A DNA stretch of 64,000 nucleotides, taken from positions 12,903,913-12,967,912 of the forward strand of contig NC_061783.1 of the NCBI RefSeq assembly GCF_022458985.1, written 5' to 3'. The position numbers were made by a program, and so were the translations under genes. The stretch comes from Mugil cephalus (taxonomy: Eukaryota; Chordata; Actinopteri; Mugiliformes; Mugilidae). This document shows, one piece after another, positions 23,651-36,928 of the stretch; positions within the stretch are counted from its first letter, which is position 1, and the number at the start of each line of letters is the position of its first letter. The notes beneath the pieces are model-generated. The model was given only the letters and a program-made list of their open reading frames with translations. It was not told the DNA's origin and made no database searches.

Positions 23651-23819
23651 GGCACATCACACTGTGGGAGGAGAGGACATCGGACAGGTACCAGCTGGGG
23701 AGACAAACAGGGAAAAAAACAAGCACAGTCGGATTAAAAAACAAATCTGTTCCTCTTCAAGCATATCTGGATCTGTTGGATATTACACAGACATAGCAGC
23801 ACTGAGCAAATGGAGGCTG

Positions 23820-24170
23820 TAGGGGATGTTGTTATTGGGGGTCTTTGGGTCCTATAGGTTGAGGGGAGGGGCCTCTGTGGATCATCCCACAGATACTTTA
23901 TCAGTTTAGGATCTAGTGGATTTAGAGGCCAGGTCAACACCTTATGCTGTTCTTCAGGTTTTTTTTAATTGCTCCTAAACTTTTTGTGTGTGTGTGTGCC
24001 TGTGTCAGGCTGCATTAAGGAGTGTCATTGCTATGGGGTGGGGGTGTCTGGTCTGGTCTAGGTGGGTGGTACATGTCTAACATCCACACGATTGCCAGGT
24101 ACAAACGTTTCCCGGGCAGAACACTGAGCTGTCACGAGCGGATCAACGACGTTCACTTCACCTGTCGGCA
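23820..24170 (-). mobile_element. Tc1/mariner-type transposase relic
   Basis: The minus strand at about 23940-23860 still reads LTWPLNPLDPKLIKYLWDD, a decayed form of the Tc1 transposase C-terminal block (LTWPxNSPDLNPIExLWD). Further nucleotide similarity to the copies at 17831, 26196 and 53516 runs across TATGGGGTGGGG and AGGTGGGTGGTACATGTCTA. No intact frame and no clear terminal repeats remain. Confidence 0.8.
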
Positions 24171-24368
24171 GATTGAACGCTGTGAACCTGTTAGCGGGAT
24201 GGATTCAGAGCTTGTTGCGCCTTTGATCGTCCGTCTATCATTCAGCCGCAGACCAGCTGCATACTGTGGCCAGACTCGGCCAGCAGGTGGCAGAGCAGAG
24301 CAGCGAGAGACTGCAGTGCAGGCAGTGCCCTGCCTCCAGTCTGCTGCAGTGGCCCTCACACACCAGGG

Positions 24369-24388
24369 CCCCCCCCCCCCCCCCCCCC
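24369..24388. repeat. C20 homopolymer
   Basis: Uninterrupted run of 20 C in a pag1 intron; the transcript strand is G20. Confidence 0.9.
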
Positions 24389-25191
24389 ACACAACAACAC
24401 CATCAGAAACCTCATCACGTCTCCGTCCAACAGCTAAAGTTGGGTCTCGCCCGAACTGATGGAACCCCTGATTTTATCACGGATGATTTATGGGATCTGC
24501 GGGCGAGACGGGGAGGAGATAACGTGTGCTACTCTGAGAGACTCTAAAAAATACAGCAAACAAACAAATGTGGAGAGGGCGGTTTGTATCCCACTGTGTG
24601 TGTGTGTGTGTGTGGGGACATTTGACATTGCCTTGGATGATGGAGTGACAGGGAGCAGAAAAGAAATCAGACAGAGTCAGGTGCGTTTCCTCCCCAGCTA
24701 TCTACCTGCATGTGCTTTTTCCTTTCAATCAGCTGAAGCGACAGCTACAGCCGACCTGACAGGAATCGGAAGACGGTGACAAAAAGTGTGACAACCCGTC
24801 TCTCCTCGTCTGGTGTCGCCCGCCGCCTGGCGAACGCAACTCCAGCCTGGATTAATGTGCATGTGTGGTGCGCGTACTCTGTGCCGGCGCTTGAAAAACC
24901 TCATTGTGTCTCTCTGCCCGCCTATGCTAATGTGACGGGGGAGTGTGGGAGCCGCCGGGGGGGGGGGGCCTCGTCTACGGGCGGCGAGGAAGTTTAGTGG
25001 CTGATGGAGCCGCGGAGCCCGATCGCGAAAACAAAACAAAAAAAAAAACAACTTCTTTTTGTTCTGCTTCAAAGCGCACGGAGGAATTCCTGTTTTCGTT
25101 AGTGCGCCGTGTTGTGTTTTCCCCCGGATGAGAAATACGCCGGGGCTCTTGCTGCTATCAGTGAGAGTGGCTGGAGAGAGGCAGCCCTTAC

Positions 25192-25230
25192 CTTGGACAC
25201 CTAGGATGATTAGTCAGGTCGGAGTCTCGC
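25192..25230 (-). other. pag1: Candidate pag1 5'UTR exon (39 bp)
   Basis: Flanked by a strong acceptor (TTTTATCTCCTCTCTTCCAG) and a strong donor (CCAAG|GTAAGG) on the minus strand. The 39 bases contain no ATG and several stops in the three frames, as suits a non-coding leader exon. It lies about 1.5 kb upstream of the membrane exon, in the correct orientation. No transcript evidence is available. Confidence 0.55.
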
Positions 25231-25812
25231 CTGGAAGAGAGGAGATAAAAATGAGAAAGGAGGGGTGAGGATTACTGCTCGGAGGAAGCAAAGCACTGAG
25301 CTGAGCATTATCCTTGTTGGAGGGTGGTTGCTGTGCGAGAGTGTGTGCGGACTACAAGTGCGTGTGTATGTATGGCTGTAGGCTGGTCAGGCATGTGTGT
25401 GGGTGAGCAGCGGGGGAATATTTTAATACCCAAGTCAAATAAATATCGGACAACAGGCTGCGCGCAACCTCTCGCACGCACCTTGAGGTATATGCAATAT
25501 TTATAACACTCTTCACACTTTATTGATCCGTCAGCCTATGTAACCGAGAGGATAATAACCAGGTGACATCATGGTTGTGTCATGATATTCACTGCAATAT
25601 TGTACACAATGTACACGCACGCAAACTCCCAACAGTGCAGCAAACACACGCGCGCGCGTGTGTGTGTGTTTGTGAGATTTCGACCTTGACAGCGGCGCTC
25701 GAAACGACTTCAAACTGACGGCGGTCGAAACGTTCTGATGAATTTTCCCGATCTGGCTTCGTCTCATGTAGGCTCGTGTCCAGGTGTCACTATCTGCCAC
25801 AGTGTGCCAGCT

Positions 25813-25814
<2 letters not shown>

Positions 25815-25846
<32 letters not shown>
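25815..25846. repeat. (TG)16 microsatellite
   Basis: Uninterrupted TG run in the pag1 first intron. Confidence 0.95.
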
Positions 25847-25849
<3 letters not shown>

Positions 25850-26195
25850 CTCTGCTGGCACCTAAGCCAGAATAATTACCGGCTGCCATGGCGCCGTGTC
25901 ACCATGGCAACATTTCCCTCTACCCATCAGCGCTATTTATGGTGGGTGGAAAAAAAAAAAAGAAGAAAAAAAAAAGAAATATTTTGAATGCAACTAGCAG
26001 AACTGCCAGGCTGCAGGTGTGTTTGTGAGTGTGTGTGTGAGACAGAGCTCAGGTATGTTGTTGTGGTTTTTTTTGGTCGGCGACACTGGTTTGGTTTCTG
26101 CTGTTGTTTTCGAGGTCGGCGAACATTTTGTTCTCAAAGTTGATGCGTCAGAAGCTGGGAAAAATGGGATTTGAGCGACTTTGACAAGGGCGTTG

Positions 26196-26790
26196 CACCG
26201 ATCAGGCGTAACATTATGACTGCTGACAGGAGAAGTAAATTTCATTCACCCTCTTTGTGACAAGTCAATCTGTTGCTGGGAAAACTTTTGGACCAGACGT
26301 AAGTGTGGATGTTACTTAGAACTGGCCTGATTATCAAGTATCTGTGTGATGCACTGGAACAAGTCTGATCCACAGAGGGTCCTTCCCTCAATCCGTAAGA
26401 CACAAAGACCCCCACTAACAGCATTATGTTGTCAGCAACAAGGTCATTTAGGAACAAAGGCTGGCCAAAGGGGTCCGATACAAGAGATGAGCAAGTGTTG
26501 CTCAAATTGCTGAAAAAAAAAAACTTGCGATAGAAAGACGTCAGAACACACACTCTTTTTTTTTTTTTTGCATGAGGCTGTGTAGCTGCAAACCGGGGAA
26601 GGCGTCTGAAAGCGCCCACAGTGGTCCTGTGACCGTCATGTGGATGACCAGGGGCCTGGACATCACTTATCCGGAGGACGCATGACTCAAGGATGGAAGC
26701 TGCGTCCCTGTTGCCATTGTCTTGGGGGTGTCCTTGGTCTGCAACAACGCTCACGTCCACATAAACACTTAAGTTCCTCAGAAGAACATT
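26196..26790 (+). mobile_element. Rearranged Tc1/mariner-type relic
   Basis: Begins with the same terminal repeat as the other copies (CACCGATCAGGCGTAACATT). The following blocks resemble, in coding orientation on the plus strand, the middle and C-terminal transposase region (around GCTGGGAAAACTTTTGGACC and ATCTGTGTGATGCACTGG). After about 26440 come blocks that resemble the N-terminal DNA-binding part (GGCTGGCCAAAGGGGTCCGA, CTCAAATTGCTGAA). Order is scrambled, so this is two fused fragments or a deletion product. No right-hand terminal repeat was found. Confidence 0.7.
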
Positions 26791-27373
26791 AAATTGTAAT
26801 GAGATCATCAATTTAATTCATAATGTTGTGGTTGAGTAAGCATTTAGCCGTTAGCATCTCTAAGGAATGTAAAAACTTTCAACATTTTATATGATATTCA
26901 TCCTTTTGGACGAAAACTAAGAGTCTAGGTGCTCCACTGAGGCTGTGAGGCGAGGCGGTGTAATATCAGAAAGAAGAAATAACACATTCGCAGTCCAATT
27001 ATCAAACTGATGTCAGAGTCAGGAAAACACACCCAGTGTTACCGTAGCTGCGGCTTCTAATGCTCGCAAGCTTAAGCTGCAAAGTGCTGTTTGACACTTC
27101 CCCTGTTATCCCGCTGCTGCGTTTTAGCACGGCCCACAGCCACCTCCTCTGCTCGGCCACATTTTCGAGCCATTAAAGAAATCTCAGCCTGTGCCGTCTT
27201 CCCCCCCCTGAATGGAATGACCAACCTGTTAAGCGCAAAGACAAATCCGAACAAATCCGGAAAACATTGTTGACATATTTCTCCGCTGAGTGGAAAATGA
27301 ACAAAGGATCCACTTTTTCCATCTTTGATTCTTTATCATTTGATCAATACCGTACATAAAGGCTCTGACCGTC

Positions 27374-27393
27374 TTTTTTTTTTTTTTTTTTTT
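27374..27393. repeat. T20 homopolymer
   Basis: Uninterrupted T run in the pag1 first intron. Confidence 0.9.
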
Positions 27394-30300
27394 CCTCCTC
27401 CCTGTGGAAAGCACCTCTCGAGCCAAGGACTACAACTGCACTTTCTTATGCTGTCATTCTCTTTCAGGCTTTGATGAAAGAAAACAGGAGCCTTGGAGAA
27501 GAGACGATCGGTGTGGCTGCTCCGTGCCATAGAAAATAACGGGCTGGAAAAGTCATTTCAAAAGGAATGCGTTTTGGGAATTGAAAGCAGAAATCCAAAA
27601 TCCTGCTTTTACAAAGAAACGCACACACACCCAGACCTGCGACTAAGCCCCGTCGTGGCAGCGCCTTTCACGCAGGAAACTGGAGCCAAAAAGCCAAAGC
27701 GTCCAATCACCGCAGAAGCTCTCCCTGACCCTTCAGTGAGGCGTACCGGTCGGGCCACGGCCACGTTTCGTCTGCCGGACACAGAAAAAAACTTCCAAGT
27801 TTTTCCGGATGCTATTCTAACCGTGCGACACCTCTCCCTGCAGGGTCCCCTGGGTGGACGCAGACGGAGGGGGGGGGAAGGTTCGCAGCTGGGAGGGCCG
27901 CTGAGAAATGAGCCCCAGACCAGCTTCTTTAAGGAGAGCCAGAGGCATTTCCACAATAATAAATAATCCTTTTTTTTTTTTTTAGGAGAAGGAACGCTTC
28001 AGCTTTTTTTTTGAAGAAGAAGTCGTGTGGAGCTCAGCAGGGAGTCCAAAAGCAACATTTCCAAAGTTAGGAGAGCAGAGCGATGACTGGGGCTCACGCC
28101 GAAAGACGACAGTTTTGGCTCCGTTGCTCCTATTGTGCGCCGTTTCAAGATGTGGTTTGCGATTTGGCCAAGTGAACATATGAAAACCTGCACCACGACA
28201 CTGTGCTTTGTTGCAGGGACGAGGCGCCATCCATCAGCAGCAGCAGAAACACGGCGCATTCCAAACAAGGAAGAGAATAGGCCTTCGTATAAACCTGCGC
28301 ACATGCACGCACATGCAAAATTATCCAACGGATGCATGCAGTAACAAACACTAAGTTTTGTTGTGCAAACGGACAAACCACGAAAGGGGATGCACCGTGA
28401 AATGGACACAACACTGGCCATCTTGTGTCCTGACCGGAGGGGCCGTTTGGACGGCGGGGGGGTGAAGGCGGTGGGGGAGGGGAGGTTGAAGAAGGATTGG
28501 GGGACTGCAGCCAAGACGAGAGAACGGGAGATAAAGGGAGAAATCAAGATGTACACGAACCAAAGCGCCCGTGGAGGAAAATTAATTTCACAGAGAAGCG
28601 ACGGGGCTGACTCTAAAGGTGGAGATAAAAAAAAAAAAAAAGATAATAATAATAAAGATAGAAAAGCATGAAGCAGAAAGAACACATAGTCATAGTGACA
28701 CACGCGTTCGCACACATCCCCCGGGGAAGGGTTGATGAAATACAACTCCCCACAGGCAGCGGTGCGTGAGGGACCGTGCCCTGGTACAGACAATCAAGCA
28801 CGGGCGCACATGCGGAGACAGGCGAATCCGATGAATTACATACATCATTGCGAATCAATAAACATGGGAGTGTCCGTTCATGAATGTGTGTGAGGCCAGA
28901 GAGAGGGCGGAGAGGAGGATTATTGTATATTTAACTCCATTCATTCTAATTCACAAATCACTGTCCGCCTCTGCAACAGCCTACAGTATGTGTGTGTGTG
29001 TGTGCGTGTGTGTGTGCGCGCAAGTGTGCAAGCTTGTAAGTGCATGAAAACAGGTGCTTGTGATCAAGGGACGTATCAGCGTTGCCACGGCAACCCCCCG
29101 GCTCTCTTAAGGGTTAATGGTTTTTCTGCATTTGAGAAAATTGATCTATCCTCCCTAAATGGAGAAATTGAAACTGCATAATTTAGCGTTTTCTGTTCTC
29201 TCCCCCCCTGCCTCCCTCTGTCTCATATTACAGATATATTTCATCTCCATAAACAAGACTACACTCCGCCCTCTGGCACAGCAACTATATCTGCCGACGT
29301 TTATATCGATCTCGCCCCGGGGCGCATATGAATGAAATACGAAGCACTCCTCTAAAATTTTCCCGGTCCGAAGGGACTTAAAGGGACGCGGCCGCCGCGT
29401 CGCCGAGCGTCTTGCTTTTCATTTTTCATCAAAGTGAGCGAAAGTTTTTCAATCCACGGCGACAGAATGGACTTTTAAACACCGGCCAGCTGCAGCAGGG
29501 CCACAGAAACGGCAACATGTGTCCTGCGTCTTCACCGCAGAATGACAAAGCTCCTCTCTTTCCCTCTAAGCATCTCATGACCCGTCCTGACCTCGCTGAG
29601 CCATTACGGTCCACAGAGGCTGTGTGCATATGTGCGGGGATTGTGTAAACACATGTGCGTGTCTGTAAAATCTGCCTCTAGTTAATGTCACGCCGTCCCC
29701 CCCAAGGGGAAAAGCTACATTTCCTGTCTTGCTCTGCCAGTTTTAGAGGACGCTGATGACCCTGGAGTGTTCGCAGGCCCGCAGATGTTTCTCCCAGAAC
29801 CAAAAACTAGTTTATTTTAAACTGGGTCATCGCTAACGTGTTGTGGCAAGGAGACGACGGCGGATCCAAATAAAAGCATATAGCTGCTCCTTTTTCCCCT
29901 GCTTCGTCTACTCTCTTTGGTTTTTGTTTTTTTGCCAGTGCCGAGGCTTTTCATTCAAATCCTCGGGGCTCAACAACAATGTTTGTCTGTGTGCGCAGCT
30001 AACGCTCTCTATAGAAAGAATATTCACTCTCTCACACCAAAGCGCTCAAAAGCTTTCAGTTTCAGTTCAACTTTTCCCTTTCCTTCCCTTCTTTCATCCT
30101 TACCAAAAGCCACTCTCTCAAAAATGATCAAATGTGAGATATCTTTAACTTTTTCAGACACTCCCTGCACTCCCTGAAAAGCAGAAGTGCGTTGCGAGTG
30201 TCAAGGACTTCGCCCCAGCTGTAAAATATAACCAACAGAAAGCTTCGTGGGCTTGTTTGGCTGTTCTTCTGAGCGAGCCAGCAATCAACGGTTAATTCCA

Positions 30301-33300
30301 CGTGAGAGAGCTCTCCCCACAAATCACTTTTATGCGTGTCAGTGTGCTGTCTTTGTCTCGAACTGATTAGCTTTGTGGCAGCAGCGCCGCTCGGCTAATA
30401 ATAATAAAATGCTAAAACAAAAAACCACTTCGGTAATTGTGCAGCGGAGCAAATGTGCAGGGATTAAACAGACCGGCCGAGCGTGTCATCCAAATATGTA
30501 AATGGGGGTAAAAAGAAAAAAAAAAAGAGACGGATTGTTGTAATGATTTCAAGAATTGTCACTCAAATTGCAAGCGACCCTCTCGGCTAAAAATGGGTGG
30601 TTGAACTCTGGGAATCTGAGGACAGAGGGCACGAGAGCTTCGTTTCGACTCCAACCCCGACTAGGAAACGGCAGATTTATTTAAGCATCACCGAACGACT
30701 GCATGCATAAAATTTCTCCATCATCGCCACCTTCAGATGGAGATTAGCATAAGAGTGAATGAGGAGCAGACACGACCACATCATTATTCAGTGGCATTGG
30801 CCTTTATAGCGTTGAATAGCCGCCAAGATAAAGGGATTATCAGGGTGGATGGAATAGGATGAAGGATGCGTGTGTGTATGTGTGTGTGGTTGTAGTGTGA
30901 GGTAATTCATTCTAAAAGCTGCTAATGAGATGCAACAGATGCCAGCAGACGATGCACATACGCACCGACGGGGCGGCACGTGAACGTCCCTGTCGGAGAT
31001 GCGTTAACAACCTCTAATACAGTTCTTTCCTGTGAGAAGTCTTAGCGCCACACCCCGGAGCTGCCGTCCGTGCTGCTGCGGCTGACGCTCTGAAAACTGC
31101 CACGCAGCGTTTCATTTATCTCCTCCCGCGACACCGGCCTTTTAGGACAAAAGACGCGGGGCAACAGTGGGGGAATTAACAGAGGAGTGAGAGTGTGTGT
31201 GTGTGTGCGCGAGCAGATGAGCCACTGGAAATGGAAATGCGATCCATCTTTACAAGGCTCCAACCTCAGCGGGGGTGGGTTTATTAGATGACCCAGACGT
31301 GGCGGGCGGTAGGGGGCCTGACCCTTCCAGCCCTCTGTAACGTTACTATAACTCACCGGGGCTGTACTTAAGACGAACGTCCGGTTTGCTAATGGTCGCA
31401 TGTGTCCATTTTGGAAGGGGAAGAAGGAGGCATGCTGATTCAGCATCTGACCTTTCAGTGCAGGCCGTTTTTCAGACGTGCTACTGCTGGCTTGGGTCCT
31501 TTTAGAATCGTATACCTTCTCTTCTTTATCGCTCTCTTATCCTCCACTAATGTAAATAATCAATGTCTCTTCTTGTACTTTCTTTGTCTAATCCATTCAC
31601 CCTTCGGCCCCTTCCTCTGCACCTTCAGAGCCTCGTCCCTCTCCAGACCAGACCACGGCATATTCAACACGTCCGCCGTAGCCCATAAAGATATGGTAAA
31701 ATATGGAAGCCTGCAGAGGCTCAAAGGGCACATCTACAATCAGAGACAGCAGCTGGGGGTGGGGGCGGACAGTTGGAGGGGGTGGCAGCTAAGGGGGCCT
31801 TTTGAAGCTGAACATACGTGGCAACCTCTAGGAGGAGGGGGTTAGGATTCTGCAAGGCATGGCAACCTTCAGACGGCAATCTTCACGTTTCTGAGCACGC
31901 CTGAGCAACTCTGGCAGATATTACCTTACGCAGACACGGCTTTGATTTCACCTTTTTCACAATTCCATCTGATTTCTCATTTTTTCGCAGGCTGAAGATT
32001 ATTCCATATTTCATGCCGGTAAGCCGGAGCGCTGAAGGGGAACTCCAGGCCGGAGAGGAGGAATTTAGAGAGAGCGAGTAAAAGATATTGTTTTTGAAGG
32101 GATAGCTTGGTTTTATGGGAAACGGGACTTTTCATTTTCTCGAGGATAGTTATGGTTAGCTTAGCATTAAATGGACTACCCTGTGGTTTGGGATTATTTC
32201 TTCCACTGCGCAGTATGTATCTCACTTATGAGCCTCAGGCTCTTTTGAACCAAAAGTTCTGGGAACTACCCAATTGGGAACTCCACCGTGAGCTAGCCAA
32301 CACGCACTCAGGGGCTTTTGTTCCATTAGCATTCTCACTGCCAACAGGAACACTAAATTATTACAGAGGAATGAAACTTAGCAAGAACAAGGCAAGAATT
32401 TTTAATGAGTTTTGTTCCATTTTTAAAGATTATGTTAAGAGGTGGCGCTCCAACAGTTACAGGAACTGCAAAAGAGTTCAAGAGTGGTCCAAAAGCTCCT
32501 TTTGCTGCTCTCAGACAGAGCGAGTTAGCTAATATTTCTGTGCTAAACTAAATTGCTCCTAGAAGTAGGATCATGTTCAGCATTCACACAAGAACCAGAA
32601 AGGATAAAAACTATAAGTGTTTCTAAGAAGCTAGTAGCCTTATAGCTACTATTCAGCAGCCTGATCTACTACCATGACCGGCCAGTACAATAGACGTAAT
32701 TAGTCACTTTACAAGCACAACTGAAGCCAAAAGCTGCATAATCCCACTTCCTCGACACACCGCTCTCTATATTCAACAGCTACACGAACTAGAGGGCGAA
32801 ATCATGTGTTATAAATGTATAACACGGCAGAATATTTATTTACAAAGCGGCACCGGCTGCCACAGCCCTTCTCAAAACAGTTAATGGGGGCGGCTCAGTG
32901 TGTCCCAAGGGAGAGCTGAAAACCAAATGAACCAACTGAATGTGCATCGGAGCAGTAAACAAAATGCCTGCTGGTGGCGGAAAATCTGCTGTCAGTCAAA
33001 CACACATGTACTAGATTATTTAGGCACGTACACAAGCACTCTGGGATTTAGAAATGAAAGCGAACACACACACACACACACGCGCGCACACACACACTCG
33101 TCTGAATAGAGATGAACCAATTAGCAAGCAACAGGCAGAGTGTGACAGAAAGAGATGGAACGAGAAAGAAGGAGTGAACGAATACATTAAAGCAGTCAGC
33201 GCGCGGGGCACCAGCCGGAGAGAAAAATGCAACTGAGGCACCTTCACACTCTGACACTTTCAAGGAAGCTGAGGTGGCCGGCGGCAAATCCGTTCTGACA

Positions 33301-34320
33301 CAGTGGGTGGATACTGTGGCAGGACGAGCGGAGCGAGCAGGACAGAGAGGGGTGACACTCGGTGATATTATTCACACGCTGACAGAGATGGATTGAGACT
33401 TCCACGCGGAGAGAATGATGCGGCAAAAAGTCCAGGCGCAATTTAAAAGGAAGGCCGTCCGCATCTGGTCGGCAACATCAGCGAGAACACAGCTGAAGGC
33501 AGGATAACTCAAAGACATAATGGCAGGATGAGGCCACTGGCAACGTCAACATTTCCTTCAGACGTATTATAAACTTGCAAAGAAAAGTCAACTAATCTAC
33601 ACCCAGAAATACCACAAGAGGGGATGTTAATTTAGACTTTTATCTTAAACACACACTAGACACAGCCGTATTTTAAGGCGGCATGTTGAACAGCAGCACA
33701 TCAGTACATTATATATCTAAACTACTTACTGGATAGTCATGAACCTTAGGAAACTTCTTTTATACATTCATACTTTCGCAAATTTAGATATAATTTTCAG
33801 AAAGTCTAGGCAACAGAATAACATAATTATCAGATTCACGCCTCTCAGTCCAGACACTCTGGCCCCTTCAAGGGTGTTTTACATCAGTCGCAGTGACGTT
33901 GTTGACGCTGCATTAATCCAGAGTGACGAAATAGCCGAGCAACATCTACGCTGCTACTGCCCTAGCACAGACGCAGACACAAACTGAAGTTCACACAACA
34001 CAATTTAAGGGGAAGCTTCTGTGCAGGTAAAGAGACACCTTGTAGCATGTTGGAGAGTAGGAAATGTGACTTGAGAACCAATCTTTTGCATGAGTCTGAA
34101 TAAAGCCTAAACTTCTGTTTTACCTTCTCCAAACCTTTTTTTTCGCACGGGAAGATCAAAAATCAATCATACATATCAAATCAGATTTGTTTTCACAGCA
34201 TATGCTTGTTAATGTCCTGCGAGACAAAGGCGAATGGTCAGAAAATCTATGGGCTGTTCTGAAGAGCAATTGCAAGAATAATAAATATATGTTTGTTTTA
34301 TTATATGCCACTGGACACTC

Positions 34321-34324
<4 letters not shown>

Positions 34325-34377
<53 letters not shown>
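34325..34377. repeat. (AC)26 microsatellite
   Basis: Longest uninterrupted dinucleotide run in the window, 53 bp; likely polymorphic. Confidence 0.97.
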
Positions 34378-34378
<1 letters not shown>

Positions 34379-36182
34379 CAAGAGTGCCCTTTAAAATCAA
34401 GAGTCATTACATTACAGCATTTGTAAATTACTTCTCAGGGCTCCTGACCACTAACTCATATTAAGCCATTAGCAGAGCCCTAGACACTTAACACACTCTG
34501 CACAATAGACCCACTCCACACTACTCTGACCCCACCGCCGCTACACATTTCTCTCCTGTTGATATCATCCTCGGTTAAGTGTCATGTGACATCATATTAT
34601 GGTGATAATGACTCGTCTTTACTACTCGGATACTTCAGAACTTCCTGAGCGTCTATCAGTGACATATCAATTGTTGGGCAATCAGGGCGGGCAGGATGCC
34701 GCTCGGTGTAGATCTGAAGGATTTCCCAAAAGAGGAAGTCAATTAAAGGAAAAACTGACGTTAGTCTTTGAAGAGATGCTGAGTGAAGTAAACCACGCCG
34801 GATCGCCCTAACATGTCATCTTGTCCATCAGCTGACGAACCCAGGATTTCCCTTTTCAGTAAAAAGATGATAAAAATATAATTTTGCGGGACTTTGTGAT
34901 TATTTCTTCTACAGATTAAGAAAGAGATAAAAAAAAAAAGGCAAATAGTTTACCGCCCGCTGATGCAGCAGGAAGGATAAAATCATCTCTTGAGGAGGAA
35001 TTAAGAGCGTGAACGGGGCCAAAGGAGAGATTGCAGATTTTGACTTAAGCTGCTTGAGTACGAAAATGACATTTGCAATCCCCTCACTTCCGACAACAAA
35101 ACTGTTGTGTAAGACTTCCTAGAAATCAGTTCAAAATGCGCGCAGGAAAAAAAACAAAAACTTAAAATACTTCACGAAACAAAGGGCATCTGGAGGTGTT
35201 CGGGAAGTTTCAGGGGATGCTCTGAGGACAGTTGCCAACCAGAGAGAAGTCTAAAAATATCCGAAAAAATGCACGCACATGCACCTTCCCAGGAGCTACG
35301 GCGAGGGAACGGCGGACAGCGAGCAGGAGTCCCCAGAGGAAATGAGCGGAATGTAAACAGGCCACCCACACACCCACTTCCAAATTGCATCAACAGAGGC
35401 CGTGAGACAAGGGCTTCTGGAAAAAGATGCCCCAGAGAACAGGCCGGTTTGTTGGGACCGTCCTCTTGTCTCACCCCTTCTGTCCCCCAAAAAGCCCCAC
35501 GAGAGGCTACGGGAATGCAGCTGCGTACTGGGAAGTATCTCAGCCTTCACCCTTTTGTACTAAACATTCTGCAAGAGCGTTTGGGGAGATGCATGCGACT
35601 CAAGGTGAAGCATCTGCAAAACCCTGTTTATAGATCCTCTCAGCTGCAATCAAATTACAGCGCAGAAACTTTGATGCTCATGTGGCCGTCAGTGCCAGAA
35701 ATGCGTCGTTTTAATTAATGTACACTGAGACACCCCTGCTGGCGCCGACACTTTCTCAGCCATATGACGCCATTGTTGTGTTATTAGGCCTATGGCCCAC
35801 ATAGCCACCTGCTCTAGAAATGACTTTCTGGGTCGCTGAGGGATTACCGCGGCGCTAGCGCCACATCACATAGTCCTGGGGGCCACAAATGGGTCAAAAC
35901 GCTTCACTTGAAACGCGCCACAAACAATAAACTGTGCGACAGCAACATTAAAAGAATCCACTCTTTGTAATTAATTAGTAGGAACAAGTCAAGACGAGGA
36001 AAAGTAAACACCAGCTAATTTGACTCTTTGCGGCCTTGTTCTGTGTTCACCCTTTCATTTAGCGAAGCAGAGTTAGCCTCCAATCTGCACTGTGGCTAGC
36101 GCAGTTATTGCTGGGCTGACAGGCGACTAATTAACAGCTGGTTGCAGCCCATGTCATTGCGGCTAAGCTAGCCACAGCTGCT

Positions 36183-36204
36183 AAAAAAAAAAAAAAAAAA
36201 AAAA
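36183..36204. repeat. A22 homopolymer
   Basis: Uninterrupted A run in the pag1 first intron. Confidence 0.9.
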
Positions 36205-36906
36205 CAGGCCCACAGACGTTTGAAGTTGTTTGCCTTCGAAAAAGGGTGTATTCCCATCGTTTCAAATTGCAGATATTTCTTCGGCACGGAGAGAAACCGC
36301 GCTCGTCTCAGCGTTCGAGTCCCTTTTATAGTTTGTTTTGTCTGCGAGACAGTCCGCAATGCTGACACATTTGTTTGGAGAAACCTCAAGGGTGAGAGAA
36401 AAAGAGCCTGTGTTTAAGGAAATATGAAAGCCACACAAACCATTTTTCTAACACAGCTACGGTACAACAACAGGCAAGGTTCTTCACTCCGCGATCGCGA
36501 GGGCCATCTAAATTAGCCACGCAGAAAAAGTCACATCCGAGAGCGCTTTCATGTGCAGCTCTATTATATCAAAAAGAAGAGGAACAGGCATTTGTAGTCT
36601 TTCCAAAAAGGTTTTCTAAAATCTCTACAGGAAGTGAAAGAGATAGAGAAGCAGAAGAAGACATTCACTGCTTTAGCTTTAGCTTTAGCTAAACAGGCCC
36701 CTGAGAAAGACGCCATGACACCATTCATTTGTGAAGCAGTAAAAACTCTCGTAGTAAAAAAGGCATTTCTTTAAAACCCTAACTCAACACAGGCAAACTT
36801 GTGATTCACATCACAGCCTATCCCTATAAATATTTGATGAACGCACCGAGCTGCTCGTCCATATGATGATTCAGTAATGAGTTCGCAGTTTCTCAGGCAA
36901 TACAGA

Positions 36907-36928
36907 TTTTTTTTTTTTTTTTTTTTTT
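36907..36928. repeat. T22 homopolymer
   Basis: Uninterrupted T run in the pag1 first intron. Confidence 0.9.

Larger units (their letters stand above)
23651..25191 (-). other. pag1 intron between the candidate 5'UTR exon and the membrane exon
   Basis: Contains a Tc1/mariner relic (23820-24170) and a C20 run (24369-24388). Two usable-looking acceptors lie just upstream of the start codon: CTCCCACAG at about 23663 and TCTCCCCAG at about 23696 (minus strand). Nothing else recognised. Confidence 0.55.

Noticed and set aside
23262..23822. 186-codon plus-strand open frame
   Set aside because: Antisense to the pag1 membrane exon, whose reading frame, splice sites and similarity are clear; the plus frame is a GC-driven shadow.
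26242..26811. 189-codon minus-strand open frame
   Set aside because: Runs antisense across a decayed Tc1/mariner relic; not a functional gene.
27999..28793. 264-codon minus-strand open frame, the longest in the window
   Set aside because: Low-complexity F/L/S-rich translation over T- and C-rich sequence, no domain, no splice or promoter support, and inside the pag1 first intron.
34325..34377. Regular repeat as a possible CRISPR-like array
   Set aside because: A plain dinucleotide microsatellite with no spacers; vertebrate genomic context.
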